64,000 nt of DNA. Origin: Williamsia limnetica (GTDB taxonomy: Bacteria; Actinomycetota; Actinomycetes; Mycobacteriales; Mycobacteriaceae). Within the stretch, counting starts at the first letter, position 1. Every line of letters starts with the position of its first letter. The DNA is taken from the NCBI RefSeq assembly GCF_003217475.1, contig NZ_QJSP01000013.1, positions 62,001 to 126,000 on the forward strand, given 5' to 3'. Of this stretch, positions 19,904 to 29,014 are shown piece after piece. Made by a program: the position numbers and the translations under genes. Below the pieces are notes generated by a model, which searched no databases, was not told the origin of the DNA, and was given only the letters and a program-made list of their open reading frames with translations.

Positions 19904-19917
19904 GGTCACAGGTGACC
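19904..19917. promoter_or_regulatory. Palindrome GGTCAC-AG-GTGACC
   Basis: A perfect 6+2+6 palindrome lies 24 bp after the DUF6912 gene. It runs into CTACCTCA, so 19912-19924 reads GTGACCTACCTCA, the complement of TGAGGTAGGTCAC. The left part of the alkB operator reads TGAGTAGGTCAC, the same but for one base. It could be an extra site for the same regulator or a small terminator. Confidence 0.4.
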
Positions 19918-19944
19918 TACCTCATCTGGCGCGACGGCGTCGCC

Positions 19945-19967
19945 TAACCTACGGCCTAAGTAGGTTA
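19945..19967. promoter_or_regulatory. Operator palindrome before the desaturase reductase gene
   Basis: TAACCTAC (19945-19952) and GTAGGTTA (19960-19967) form a perfect 8-bp inverted repeat with a 7-bp spacer, 33 bp before the GTG start. The half-site AACCTAC also occurs twice, facing itself, before the first desaturase gene. That sharing suggests one regulator for desaturase and reductase. Confidence 0.65.
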
Positions 19968-20000
19968 ACGTGACACGGGCTCGTCGAATGGAGGCATCAA

Positions 20001-21122
20001 GTGGGTTGGCGTGAACGATTGGAAGAGCCGGTACGGGACGTCGCGAGTCGCCACCGGGCGATGAACACCATTCGCGCGCTCGCGGCCCGGGTCACCACGC
20101 CACTGCTTCCTGACGACTATCTGCACCTGGCCAACCCGCTGTGGTCGGCGCGCGAGCTGCGCGGCAAGATCGTCGAGGTCCGGCCCGAGACCTCGGACTC
20201 GGCCACGATCGTCATCAAGCCAGGCTGGGGCTTCTCCTTCGACTATCAGCCCGGCCAGTACATGGGTATCGGCGTGCTGGTGGAGGGCCGCTGGACCTGG
20301 CGGTCGTACTCGCTGACGTCCGTACCGCTCACCTCGGGTGAGGGGCGCAGCAAGCTGGTGTCGATCACCGTGAAGGCGATGGCCGAGGGATTCCTCTCGG
20401 GTCACCTGGTGAACGGTTTGGCGCCGGGAACTGTCGTCAGGCTGGCAGCGCCGCAGGGCGAGTTCGTGCTGCCGGCAGTGCTCCCGGACAAGCTGCTGTT
20501 CGTCACCGCCGGTAGCGGCATCACACCGATCATGTCGATGCTGCGCACCATGGCCTCGCGTAAGCAGCACACCGATGTGCAATTGGTTCACTCGGTACCA
20601 ACCGCAGATGACGTGATGTTCGGCGAAGAGTTGAAGGAGCTAGAGGCCCAAGGCCTGTTGCGCACTCACATACAGCTGACCCGGAGCCAAGGCAAAATCG
20701 ACGAAGCGCGGCTCGATGCACTCGTCCCGGACTGGGCGCAGCGGCAGACCTGGGCGTGTGGTCCCGCGCCGCTGCTGGATTCGCTGACCCACATGTGGAC
20801 GCAGGCCGATCGGCGCGATCACCTACACATCGAACGCTTCGCACTCGAACGGGGTGAGGTCGGGGCCGAGGGCGGAACCGTCACGTTCGCCACCACGGGG
20901 AAGACCGCCACGGTCGACGGGGCCACAACACTGATGGCGGCGGGGGAGGCCGCGGGCGTCCAGATGCCGTTCGGCTGTCGGATGGGCATCTGCCAGAGCT
21001 GCGTCGTCATGCTCGGTAAAGGCTGCGTGCGAGACCTGCGAAGTGGCACCGAACACGTTGAGGGCGAACGCATTCAGACCTGTGTCAGCGTCGCAGCCGG
21101 TGATTGCACGCTGGAGGTCTGA
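20001..21122 (+). CDS. Ferredoxin-NAD(P)H reductase-like electron donor for acyl desaturase (Rv3230c-like)
   Basis: A 373-residue flavo-iron-sulfur reductase. Residues about 50-270 form the FAD and NAD(P) domains: RSYSLTS binds [19 protein letters not shown] binds the nucleotide. The C-terminus is a plant-type 2Fe-2S ferredoxin with CRMGICQSC and a later TCVSVAAG. In M. tuberculosis the orthologue Rv3230c donates electrons to the stearoyl-CoA desaturase DesA3, and both genes are present here, though a helicase gene lies between. GTG 20001 has GGAGG upstream. It could also serve other oxygenases, for instance the AlkB system, which lacks rubB. Confidence 0.92.
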   Translation: MGWRERLEEPVRDVASRHRAMNTIRALAARVTTPLLPDDYLHLANPLWSARELRGKIVEVRPETSDSATIVIKPGWGFSFDYQPGQYMGIGVLVEGRWTWRSYSLTSVPLTSGEGRSKLVSITVKAMAEGFLSGHLVNGLAPGTVVRLAAPQGEFVLPAVLPDKLLFVTAGSGITPIMSMLRTMASRKQHTDVQLVHSVPTADDVMFGEELKELEAQGLLRTHIQLTRSQGKIDEARLDALVPDWAQRQTWACGPAPLLDSLTHMWTQADRRDHLHIERFALERGEVGAEGGTVTFATTGKTATVDGATTLMAAGEAAGVQMPFGCRMGICQSCVVMLGKGCVRDLRSGTEHVEGERIQTCVSVAAGDCTLEV

Positions 21123-21147
21123 CCCCCCGGCACTTGCCCCACGACGC

Positions 21148-21217
21148 ACAAACCCACCCGTACCAGGCAAACCCACCCGCTCGAGCGGGTGGGTTTGCCT
21201 GTAACAGGTGGGTTTGT
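21148..21217. terminator. Nested palindrome between convergent genes
   Basis: The inner part, 21164-21201, is a perfect 38-bp palindrome centred on CTCGAG. The outer arms ACAAACCCACC (21148-21158) and GGTGGGTTTGT (21207-21217) pair around it. The word AAACCCACC thus occurs four times, two in each direction. It lies between two converging genes and probably ends transcription of both. Confidence 0.75.
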
Positions 21218-21229
21218 CGTCAGAAATTG

Positions 21230-22681
21230 CTAGCGGGCAGAACCGGTACGGCTGGTCGTGCTGGTGCGACGGCTTCCGCCACCGCCGGTATGGCCGCGGC
21301 TGCGACCGTTTTCAGCGCGACCACCTTCGGACCGTGCGCTCTGACCGCGCCCGCGACCCTCATACGGCGCGGAACCGTTGGCGGTCGGACGGGCGGGGCG
21401 ACGGCTGCCGCCGGAACGGCTGCTGCCGGGCGCCTTGGCCGTGCGGTTCGGGACGTTGCTCACCGCAGGCGGGGCCACCAGGTCGGCGGGCTCGCCGACG
21501 AGTGCCTTGAGCTGCTCGGAGTCCGAGGTCACCTTGATCGGGGTGGCCTTGATCGCGGCCTTGCGCAGCAGCTGCGACATGTCGCGACGCTGCTCCGGGA
21601 GGGTCAGGGTGACCACATCGCCTGCGCTGCCTGCGCGGGCGGTACGGCCCGAGCGGTGCAGGTAGGCCTTGTGCTCGGTCGGCGGGTCCACGTGCACGAC
21701 CAGCTCGACATCATCGACGTGGACGCCGCGGGCTGCGACATCGGTGGCGACGAGAACGCGTGCCTTGCCGCTGGAGAAGGCCAGCAGGTTGCGGTCGCGA
21801 GCACCCTGCGAGAGGTTGCCGTGCAGGTCGACGCTGGGGATACCGGCGTCGGTGAGCTGCTTGGCCAGCTTGCGTGCCTGGTGCTTGGTACGCATGAACA
21901 GGATCCGGCGGCCGCGGCCCGAAGCCAGGGCGAACACGACGCCCTTCTTCGAGTCCTGGCCGGACACCTCGAAGATGTGGTGGGTCATCGCCGAGACGTG
22001 CGAGGTGGCCTCATCGACCGAGTGCATGACCGGCTGGTCCAGGAACCGCTTGACCAGCTTGTCGACGCCGTTGTCGAGCGTCGCAGAGAACAGCAGGCGC
22101 TGTCCACCGGTCGGAGTGGCGGTGAGGATGCGGGTGACTCCGGGCAGGAAGCCCAGGTCAGCCATGTGATCGGCCTCGTCGAGCACGGAGATCTCGACGC
22201 GGTCCAAACGCACGAGGCGCTGGCGCATGAGGTCTTCGAGGCGACCGGGGCAGGCCACCACGATGTCGACGCCGCCGCGCAGTGCAGATGCCTGACGGCC
22301 CTGCGGAACGCCGCCGAAAATGGTGGTCACGGTCAAGCCGAGGGCTGCTGCCATCGGCTGGACGACCGCGGTGATCTGGGTGGCCAGCTCGCGGGTGGGG
22401 GCAAGGATCAGGCCGCGGGGCCGTCCGGCGCCCGCAGTGGTGCCTTCGGCGAGCCGGGCGACCATCGGGATGGCGAAAGCCAAGGTCTTGCCGCTGCCGG
22501 TCTTTCCGCGACCGAGGACGTCACGTCCCGAGAGGCTGTCCGGCAGGGTATCCGCCTGGATGGGGAAGGGGGCGGTGATGCCGCCGGCGGTCAGCACCTT
22601 GACCAGGCGCGGGGGTACACCCAGAGCGGCGAATGAAGCCGTATCGGGGGTGGTTGCAGTGGAATTCGAAACAGGAGTCAT
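21230..22681 (-). CDS. DEAD-box RNA helicase
   Basis: ATP-dependent RNA helicase of 483 residues. Motifs in order: Q motif (FPIQADTLPDSL), Walker A GRGKTGSGKT, PTREL (motif Ia), VLDEADH (motif II), FSATL (motif III), and ARGVHVDDVELVVH with HRSGRTARAG (motifs V and VI). The C-terminus is Ser/Gly/Arg-rich, a typical RNA-binding tail. Likely roles are ribosome assembly or mRNA remodelling at low temperature. It is a second helicase beside the rhlE orthologue at 39051. The start is ATG 22681; the TTG three bases earlier is possible. No strong ribosome site is visible. Confidence 0.92.
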   Translation of the reverse strand: MTPVSNSTATTPDTASFAALGVPPRLVKVLTAGGITAPFPIQADTLPDSLSGRDVLGRGKTGSGKTLAFAIPMVARLAEGTTAGAGRPRGLILAPTRELATQITAVVQPMAAALGLTVTTIFGGVPQGRQASALRGGVDIVVACPGRLEDLMRQRLVRLDRVEISVLDEADHMADLGFLPGVTRILTATPTGGQRLLFSATLDNGVDKLVKRFLDQPVMHSVDEATSHVSAMTHHIFEVSGQDSKKGVVFALASGRGRRILFMRTKHQARKLAKQLTDAGIPSVDLHGNLSQGARDRNLLAFSSGKARVLVATDVAARGVHVDDVELVVHVDPPTEHKAYLHRSGRTARAGSAGDVVTLTLPEQRRDMSQLLRKAAIKATPIKVTSDSEQLKALVGEPADLVAPPAVSNVPNRTAKAPGSSRSGGSRRPARPTANGSAPYEGRGRGQSARSEGGRAENGRSRGHTGGGGSRRTSTTSRTGSAR

Positions 22682-23099
22682 CAAAGAATCACGTTTTCCG
22701 TTTTACGCGGTGTCTCGAGCACGATTCACCGCTGGTGGGCGCGACTGCCGCACGCCTGGGCCGGTTCAAACTCGGCCACCGGTGTGGGTGGGCAGTAACG
22801 ATCGCCGTGTGAATAGCTCAGTGGGTTTGATCGACTCGTAAAGATGAGCGCCGAATCTCTTCGGCGGCCGTATCACGAGGAAGCAGTTCCACGACGGTTC
22901 CGCGCATTTGGCGCGGAGTACCCGACAACTATAGCTCGCAGAGGGGACAAAAGTGGTCTCGGTGGAGGCGTGAGGTGAGTCTCACCCCACTGGACAACTT
23001 ACGGTCCCGGAACCTACGATGGCGTAAGTTACGTATCCGTAGGTTGCTCTCAGCTTCGACGCTGACCCTCCGTGCAGAGTACCCAGAGGAGTTTTCTCG
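22682..23099. other. 418-bp divergent promoter region of the helicase and first desaturase
   Basis: No gene was found. It must carry both promoters. The helicase side (22682-22930) has several small hairpins, for example GCCGAA/TTCGGC near 22850-22865, fitting a structured 5' leader. The desaturase side carries the multi-half-site operator at 22996-23045. A stretch resembling a tRNA D-arm near 22811 does not fold into a tRNA. Confidence 0.5.
22996..23045. promoter_or_regulatory. Four half-site operator before desaturase desA3-like gene
   Basis: Four related 8-mers are arranged symmetrically: AACTTACG (22996-23003), AACCTACG (23011-23018), CGTAAGTT (23023-23030) and CGTAGGTT (23038-23045). 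They form two overlapping inverted repeats with consensus AAC[CT]TACG. The site ends 55 bp before the ATG, a good place for repression or for cooperative TetR binding. The half-site matches the one before the reductase at 19945. Confidence 0.7.
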
Positions 23100-24398
23100 A
23101 TGGCTATTTCCGATATTCCCGAGTACGCCCACCTGACCGACGCCGATGTCGAAGCCCTCGGCGCGGAGTTCGACGCCATCCGTCGGGACATCGAAGCCGA
23201 CCGCGGCGAGCGCGATGCCAAGTACATCCGGAACACCATCCGCTTTCAGCGCACCCTCGAGCTGTCCGGGCGGGCGTTGCTCTTCGGAGCTCGTGACCGC
23301 AAGTTGTGGGCGCTGGGCGCCGGTGCGCTGGGTATCTCCAAGATCGTCGAGAACATGGAACTCGGCCACAACGTCATGCACGGACAGTGGGATTGGATGA
23401 ACGATCCCGAGGTGCATTCGACCAGCTGGGAGTGGGACAACACCGGCCCGTCGGCGCACTGGAAGCACACCCACAACTACATCCATCACAAGTACACCAA
23501 CGTCCTCGGCATGGACGACGACGTGGGCTACGGACTGATCCGGGTCACCCGTGACCAGCGGTGGAAGCCCTTCAATCTGGGCAACATCCCGTTCAACACA
23601 CTCCTCATGCTGTTCTTCCAGTACGGCGTTGCCGTCCAGCACCTCGAGCTCGGTCGTGTGGCCGCAGGCAAACACCCGAACCCGGAGGCCTTCAAGAAGG
23701 ACCTCAAGGACGTCGGCATCAAGGTCGGCAGGCAGATCAGCAAGGACTACGTGGTCTACCCGGCGCTGGCCGGAGGTGCCAACCGGTCGTGGAATGCCTG
23801 GGGTCGGGCAATGACCGCCACCTTCGTCGGTAACACCATCCGCAACATCTGGACCAACGCCGTGATCTTCTGCGGACACTTCCCGGATGGGGCCGAGAAG
23901 TTCACCAAGCGGGACATGGAAAACGAGACGCAGGCCCAGTGGTATCTGCGGCAGATGCTGGGCAGTGCCAACTTCCATGCCGGCAAGCCGTTGGCCTTCA
24001 TGAGCGGAAACCTCTGCTACCAGATCGAGCACCATCTGTTCCCGGACCTGCCGAGCAACCGATTGGCCGAGATCTCCGTGCGGGTCCAGGCGTTGTGCGA
24101 GAAATACGACCTGCCGTACACGACAGGCCCCTTCCTGGTGCAGTACGGCAAGTCATGGCGGACCATCGCCAAACTGTCGTTGCCGAACAAGTACCTCAAG
24201 GCCACCGCTGACGACGCGCCCGAAACCGCGTCCGAGCGTCGTTTCAAGACCGATCCTGAGCAGCGACTCGTGGCGGCCATCGATCCGGCGACCGGCAGAC
24301 GCAGCGGTCTGCGCAGCGCGATCAAGAACCTGCGCCGCAAGCGGTCTCCGGTCATCAGGTTGCGTCGCTCGCAGGCGGACGGCGTGCGGGCTGCCTGA
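23100..24398 (+). CDS. Membrane acyl-CoA desaturase (DesA3-like), copy 1
   Basis: Integral-membrane di-iron desaturase of 432 residues that inserts a cis double bond, most likely at C9 of stearoyl-CoA, for membrane and storage lipids. Histidine boxes are HNVMH at 90-94, the cluster HWKHTHNYIHH at 120-130, and EHHLFPDLP at about 310-318. AGAGGAG precedes the ATG. Electrons should come from the Rv3230c-like reductase at 20001, which shares its operator half-sites. The basic C-terminal tail (KNLRRKRSPVIRLRRSQ) extends beyond copy 2's pattern. Sequence is close to the next gene, a tandem duplication. Confidence 0.94.
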   Translation: MAISDIPEYAHLTDADVEALGAEFDAIRRDIEADRGERDAKYIRNTIRFQRTLELSGRALLFGARDRKLWALGAGALGISKIVENMELGHNVMHGQWDWMNDPEVHSTSWEWDNTGPSAHWKHTHNYIHHKYTNVLGMDDDVGYGLIRVTRDQRWKPFNLGNIPFNTLLMLFFQYGVAVQHLELGRVAAGKHPNPEAFKKDLKDVGIKVGRQISKDYVVYPALAGGANRSWNAWGRAMTATFVGNTIRNIWTNAVIFCGHFPDGAEKFTKRDMENETQAQWYLRQMLGSANFHAGKPLAFMSGNLCYQIEHHLFPDLPSNRLAEISVRVQALCEKYDLPYTTGPFLVQYGKSWRTIAKLSLPNKYLKATADDAPETASERRFKTDPEQRLVAAIDPATGRRSGLRSAIKNLRRKRSPVIRLRRSQADGVRAA

Positions 24399-24548
24399 TC
24401 ACCGCGTCCGGTTCGCCAGTACACCGGAACGCGTGGACAATGAATCGACACACACTACGTCCAGACCCCTGGCGGGCTGGTCGAACACGAGCGGGGGCGC
24501 CGCAAGCGTCGCCCCGGGGACTACGCCGGCGAGGAGTGATCACGCGCA

Positions 24549-25802
24549 ATGGCAATCACTGACATAAACGAATACGCGCACCTGACCGAAGCGGATGTCG
24601 AAGCACTCGGCGCCGAGTTGGACGCGCTGCGTCGCGAGATCGAGTCCGATCGTGGCGTGCGGGACGCGCGATATCTGCGTCGCACGATTGCGGCACAGCG
24701 CATCCTGGAGGTCGGTGGCCGACTGACCCTGCTGGGCAGTCGCAACCGGGGTTTCTGGCTCGCCGGGACCGCCATGCTGTCGGTTGCCAAGATCATCGAG
24801 AACATGGAACTCGGTCACAACGTGATGCACGGCCAGTGGGACTGGATGAACGACCCGGAGATCCACTCGACGTCCTGGGAATGGGACATGGTTTGTGCTT
24901 CCGAACACTGGAAGCACTCCCACAACTACATTCATCACAAGTACACGAACGTCATCAACATGGACCACGACGTGGGCTATCGGCTTCTCCGGGTCACCCG
25001 CGACGAGCCGTGGCAGTGGAAGCACGCCACCCAGCCACTGGCAAACCTGTTGTTGGCGGCCACCTTCGAGTGGGGGATCGGGCTGCACGACCTGGAGATC
25101 AAGGAATATCTGGCGGGCAACAAGCCGAAAGAGATCGCGGTACCGCAGATCAAGTCTTTCGGCAGGAAAGTGGCCCGGCAGCTGGCCAAGGACTTCGTCA
25201 TCTTCCCGTTGCTGTCCGGCAAGGCCGCCCGTCGCACGTTGACGGCCAACCTGACCGCCAATGTGATCCGTAACTTCTGGGCCTACGTCGTCATCTTCTG
25301 CGGGCATTTCCCCGACGGCGCAGAGAAGTTCACCGAGGAGACGTTGGTCGACGAGACCCACGGTCAGTGGTACCTCCGGCAGATGCTCGGCACCGCGAAT
25401 TTCAAGGCCGGACCCGCGATGGCGTTCATGAGCGGCAATCTCTGCTACCAGATCGAACACCATCTGTACCCGGACCTGCCGTCCAACCGCTACGCCGAGA
25501 TCGGTGTCCGGATCCGCGAGCTCTGCGAGAAGTACGACCTCCCGTACACCACCGGCTCGCTGTCCGGCCAGTACTGGCAGACGTTCCGGACCATCAGCAA
25601 GCTGTCGCTGCCCGACCGTTTCCTGACGGCGACAGCGGACGATGCTCCCGAGACCGCGTCGGAGAAGAAGTTCACCGGCCTGCGCGCAGCTGCGACTGTG
25701 CGCGGTAAGCAGTTGGCTGCGGCAGGCGAAGAGAAGCGAGCCGGCCTGAAGACAGCGATCGCCGAGGTCGCCGCGAAGCGGAAAGCCTTGCGCGCCAGCT
25801 GA
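24549..25802 (+). CDS. Membrane acyl-CoA desaturase (DesA3-like), copy 2
   Basis: A 417-residue paralogue of the previous gene with the same histidine boxes (HNVMH, HWKHSHNYIHHKYTN, EHHLYPDLP) and an almost identical N-terminus (MAITDINEYAHLTEADVEALG). It diverges most in the middle (about 155-215) and the tail. GAGGAG precedes the ATG with a slightly long spacing. The 150-bp gap contains no copy of the AACCTACG operator and no clear terminator, so it may be read through from copy 1 or have a weaker promoter. A different chain-length preference is possible but not shown by sequence. Confidence 0.93.
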   Translation: MAITDINEYAHLTEADVEALGAELDALRREIESDRGVRDARYLRRTIAAQRILEVGGRLTLLGSRNRGFWLAGTAMLSVAKIIENMELGHNVMHGQWDWMNDPEIHSTSWEWDMVCASEHWKHSHNYIHHKYTNVINMDHDVGYRLLRVTRDEPWQWKHATQPLANLLLAATFEWGIGLHDLEIKEYLAGNKPKEIAVPQIKSFGRKVARQLAKDFVIFPLLSGKAARRTLTANLTANVIRNFWAYVVIFCGHFPDGAEKFTEETLVDETHGQWYLRQMLGTANFKAGPAMAFMSGNLCYQIEHHLYPDLPSNRYAEIGVRIRELCEKYDLPYTTGSLSGQYWQTFRTISKLSLPDRFLTATADDAPETASEKKFTGLRAAATVRGKQLAAAGEEKRAGLKTAIAEVAAKRKALRAS

Positions 25803-25806
25803 GTTT

Positions 25807-25874
25807 CAAACGCTCCACAAATGCGACGACGCTCCACAAATATGTGGAGCGTCTTCGCATTTGTGGAGCGTTTG
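25807..25874. terminator. Nested double palindrome between convergent genes
   Basis: A perfect 20-bp outer repeat (25807-25826 with 25855-25874) encloses an 11-bp inner hairpin GACGCTCCACA (25828-25838) with TGTGGAGCGTC (25843-25853). The word CGCTCCACA appears four times, two per direction. It occupies the whole gap between desaturase copy 2 and rsgA, whose stop lies at 25880. Confidence 0.75.
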
Positions 25875-25879
25875 GTGGG

Positions 25880-26872
25880 TCAATCCCAGGGGTTGGCGAC
25901 ACTGAGGGCGACCAGCAACTCTCGGACCGCCATCGCGCGCCGGTGGTGCTGACCGGTCAGCGCGTCGAGCGCGCATTCCGGATCGGCCGGAGGGCCGAAG
26001 TGGGTGCAGCCTCTGGGGCAATTCTCGATCGCGGCGCTCAAGTCGTCGAACGCCCGGATGACGTCCTCCGGGCCGATGTGGGCCAGTCCGAAGGACCTGA
26101 TCCCCGGGGTGTCGACGACCCAGCCGCCACCGGGCAGCGGCAGGACGACCGACTGTGTGGACGTGTGCCGTCCCTTGCCGACCCCGGATACGACGGCCGT
26201 CGCGCGGTAGGCATCGGGCACGAGCCGATTGATCAACGTCGACTTGCCGACGCCGCTGTGCCCGATCAGGGCGGTGATCTTGCCCGCCAACAGTTCTTGT
26301 GCCGGCTCGAGTGGGTCGTCGCGTCCGGCGATCAGGACCGGCAACTCCAGGTCGGCGAACGCCGCCCGGAATGATTCTGGATCGGCGAGGTCGCCCTTGG
26401 TCAGGCACAACACCGGCGTCAGGCCGCCGACGTAGGCTGCCGCCAAAGCTCTTTCGACGAATCCGGTGCGCGGCGGGGGATCGGCGAGGGCGGTGACGAT
26501 GAGGAGCTGGTCGGCATTCGCAACGACGATCCGCTCGTACGGATCGGTGTCGTCGGCGGTGCGGCGAAGAACCGTTCGGCGCTCGGCGACCCGCACGATG
26601 CGGGCGAGGGTGTCGGTTTTGCCCGACAGGTCACCGACGACCGACACGTCGTCACCGACCACGATCGGAGTCCGGCCGAGTTCGCGTGCCCGCATGCACA
26701 CCACCCGGGTGCTGGGGTCGTCTTCGAGCACGACACCCCACCGACCACGATCGACCGAGACCACCATCGCGGTTTCGGCATCGTTGTGTTCCGGACGGGT
26801 CTTGGTCCGCGGACGACTGCTCTTGCCCGGGCGCACCCGGACATCGGACTCGTCGTACTGCCGCTTGCTCAA
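25880..26872 (-). CDS. rsgA: Ribosome small-subunit-dependent GTPase RsgA
   Basis: Circularly permuted GTPase that helps mature the 30S ribosome. The 330-residue protein has an OB-like N-terminal domain, then the permuted order G4 (CLTKGD), G1 ([10 protein letters not shown]), G3 ([11 protein letters not shown]), and the C-terminal zinc site built from [16 protein letters not shown]. The start is TTG 26872, which overlaps the aroA stop as TTGA; this gives the expected N-terminus [17 protein letters not shown] and normal length. A longer reading frame upstream is only the aroA gene in another frame. aroA-rsgA form one operon. Confidence 0.94.
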   Translation of the reverse strand: MSKRQYDESDVRVRPGKSSRPRTKTRPEHNDAETAMVVSVDRGRWGVVLEDDPSTRVVCMRARELGRTPIVVGDDVSVVGDLSGKTDTLARIVRVAERRTVLRRTADDTDPYERIVVANADQLLIVTALADPPPRTGFVERALAAAYVGGLTPVLCLTKGDLADPESFRAAFADLELPVLIAGRDDPLEPAQELLAGKITALIGHSGVGKSTLINRLVPDAYRATAVVSGVGKGRHTSTQSVVLPLPGGGWVVDTPGIRSFGLAHIGPEDVIRAFDDLSAAIENCPRGCTHFGPPADPECALDALTGQHHRRAMAVRELLVALSVANPWD

Positions 26873-28131
26873 CCGCGGATCATCCCGGCCCACATCGCAG
26901 GGAAGTCGGGGAGGGTTTTCGCGGTGGTCTGTACGTCGTCCACCTGGACTCCCTCGGTCACCAGACCCACCAGCGCGCCCGCTGTGGCCATCCGGTGATC
27001 TGCGTACGCGTGCCACAGGCCGCCGTGCAGCGGCGCCGGGTCGATGACCAAACCGTCGGAGGTCTCCCTGCACCCGCCGCCGAGCCTGGTGATCTCGGTG
27101 ACCAGCGCCGCGAGACGGTCGGTCTCGTGTCCACGCAGATGCGCGATCCCGGACAACTCCGAAGGTCCCTCGGCCAGTGCACACATCGCGGCGACGGTCG
27201 GCGTCAACTCGCCGATCGCACTCATATCCCAGGAAATGCCCTGCAACACACCCGGTCCGGTGATGGTCAGCACTCCGCCGGTGACAGCGCTCCGGCACCC
27301 CATGGCCTCGAGGATGTCCACGATGACGGCTCCGGGTTGGGTGGTGCGCGCCGGCCATCGGGGGACGCTGATCTGTCCGCCGGTGACGGCGGCCGCCGCC
27401 AGGAACGCCGCGGCGTTGGACAGGTCCGGTTCGATCTGCCAATCGACGGCGCGTACCGGCCCCGGCGCGATGCGCCAGCGGTCGGCGACTGTCGTGTCGA
27501 CCTCGACGCCGGCCTCGCGCAACATGTCGATGGTCATCTCGATGTGCGGCATGGACGGAACCGGCTCGCCCACGTGATGGATGGTGAGGCCTTCAGTGAA
27601 CCGGGCACCGGAGAGCAGTAGGCCGGACACGAATTGCGAGGACGCGGAGGCATCGACGGTGACGTCACCTCCTCGTACCGCCCCGACACCGCGAACGGTG
27701 AACGGTAATGCGCTGCCGTCCACATCGACGCCGATGTCGCGCAGCGCGTCGAGGATCGTGTGGAGCGGGCGGGTGCGGGCCTGCTCGTCGCCGTCGAACT
27801 CGACCTTGCCGTCCGCGAGTGCGGCCAGTGCGGGAACGAAGCGCATGACGGTTCCGGCCAGACCGCAATCGATCACCGCACCGTGCATCGATGCCGGGGT
27901 GATCGTCACCCGGGTGGGGTCGGCCGGATCCGTGTCGACACCCACACCGAGCGACTCGAGGGCGGAGAGCATCAGATCGGTGTCGCGACTGCGCAGCGTG
28001 CCCGCCAGGGTCGACGGGCCGTCGGCGTGCGCCGCGATGACCAAAGCCCGGTTGGTGATCGACTTGCTACCGGGCAGCGTCACCGTGGCGTGCACAGGCG
28101 CCGGAGCGTACGGGGCATTCCAGGCATTCAC
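26869..28131 (-). CDS. aroA: 3-phosphoshikimate 1-carboxyvinyltransferase (EPSP synthase)
   Basis: Sixth enzyme of the shikimate route, joining phosphoenolpyruvate to shikimate-3-phosphate on the way to chorismate. The 420-residue protein has [12 protein letters not shown] near the N-terminus (substrate Lys and Ser), the glycine-rich [11 protein letters not shown] near residue 90, and [11 protein letters not shown] near residue 340. Length and motifs are normal. It is the first gene of a two-gene operon with rsgA and is divergent from the lipoprotein gene. Confidence 0.97.
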   Translation of the reverse strand: MNAWNAPYAPAPVHATVTLPGSKSITNRALVIAAHADGPSTLAGTLRSRDTDLMLSALESLGVGVDTDPADPTRVTITPASMHGAVIDCGLAGTVMRFVPALAALADGKVEFDGDEQARTRPLHTILDALRDIGVDVDGSALPFTVRGVGAVRGGDVTVDASASSQFVSGLLLSGARFTEGLTIHHVGEPVPSMPHIEMTIDMLREAGVEVDTTVADRWRIAPGPVRAVDWQIEPDLSNAAAFLAAAAVTGGQISVPRWPARTTQPGAVIVDILEAMGCRSAVTGGVLTITGPGVLQGISWDMSAIGELTPTVAAMCALAEGPSELSGIAHLRGHETDRLAALVTEITRLGGGCRETSDGLVIDPAPLHGGLWHAYADHRMATAGALVGLVTEGVQVDDVQTTAKTLPDFPAMWAGMIRG

Positions 28132-28264
28132 CTGGTCAGTCTTTCACGTCCCCCGTCACCGCCCCAGATCGTTTCCTCGTCCACTGGTTGACCTGCTGGA
28201 ATGAAGTCTGTCGAATGATGGACAAGCCGGGGCTTTCGCGCGGTGTGGCCGCTATGTTCTTTTC

Positions 28265-29014
28265 ATGAAACTTGGCATCCACCGCAGCGGCGCAGCGATC
28301 GCCGTGTGTGCGGCAGCACTTTTGACCCTGTCGGCCTGTTCGAGCGATTCGTCCGACTCCGGGGATTCGTCTCAGAGCGCGGCCCCCGCGAGCAGCGCCG
28401 GGCCCACCGCGGCCGAACTCGACGCCCGCGCCGAAGACCTGATGCTCGCAGAATCGGACTTCCCGCCCGGTGGCGAGTACATCATCATGGACAAGGCGGC
28501 CATCGACGCCGACGATGACTCCGATCCGGAGGTCACCCCGGCCAACTGTGCGGCCATTGCCGAGATGGACGAGGGCACCGAGGCATTCGACCGAGCCAAG
28601 GTCGAATACTCCCTCGAGGATGGCAGCACCATCGAGACCGAGGTGGTCCTCGGCCAGAACGGCAGCCTCGAGCAGGTCGCGAGCGACATCGCGGCCTGCC
28701 CCGCGATGACCATGCGCGGCCCACTCGACAGCGGCGGCGAGCTGGTTGCCGAGATGGAGAACTCGACTGAAGAGGTCGAAGGCAGCACGGTTCCCGCCAC
28801 CACCATCATCAGCAGCGGAACCGCGACCGTCGGCACCGAGAGTGTGCCCATCACCATCCGGTCCACAGGCGCTTACGTGGACGGCACGACGGTCAGCGTC
28901 CAGATCACCCTGACCGGTGAGACGGCCGGCAGCTGGAACAACGCCGATGATGCGTTCGTCGTCGAACTACTCAACAAGCAGATCGCCAAGGTCCAGGAGG
29001 CCGCCGCAGCCTGA
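28265..29014 (+). CDS. Secreted lipoprotein of unknown function
   Basis: A 249-residue protein with an export signal: basic start, hydrophobic core and lipobox LSAC with Cys25 as the lipid site. A low-complexity Ser/Asp linker (about 26-50) follows. The mature domain contains AEDLMLAESDFPPGGEY and two spaced cysteines (in PANCAAIA and DIAACPAM), resembling the sensor-like outer domains found in several mycobacterial lipoproteins and in PknH, where such cysteines form a disulfide. That likeness is a weak inference. It is transcribed alone and followed by a strong hairpin. Confidence 0.8.
   Translation: MKLGIHRSGAAIAVCAAALLTLSACSSDSSDSGDSSQSAAPASSAGPTAAELDARAEDLMLAESDFPPGGEYIIMDKAAIDADDDSDPEVTPANCAAIAEMDEGTEAFDRAKVEYSLEDGSTIETEVVLGQNGSLEQVASDIAACPAMTMRGPLDSGGELVAEMENSTEEVEGSTVPATTIISSGTATVGTESVPITIRSTGAYVDGTTVSVQITLTGETAGSWNNADDAFVVELLNKQIAKVQEAAAA

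Noticed and set aside
19945-19967. IdeR/iron-box reading of the palindrome
   Set aside because: It shares AACCTA with iron boxes, but the 19-bp IdeR consensus with a central GGC flanked by TTAGGTTA/TAACCTAA does not fit the 7-bp spacer. The half-site matches the desaturase operator better.
22805-22870. tRNA-like text (AATAGCTCAGTGGGTTT)
   Set aside because: It resembles a D-arm, but no acceptor, anticodon or T-arm pairing can be built around it.
25807-25874. Insertion-sequence or MITE ends
   Set aside because: There is no flanking target duplication and no sequence shared with the other four elements; only the architecture recurs.
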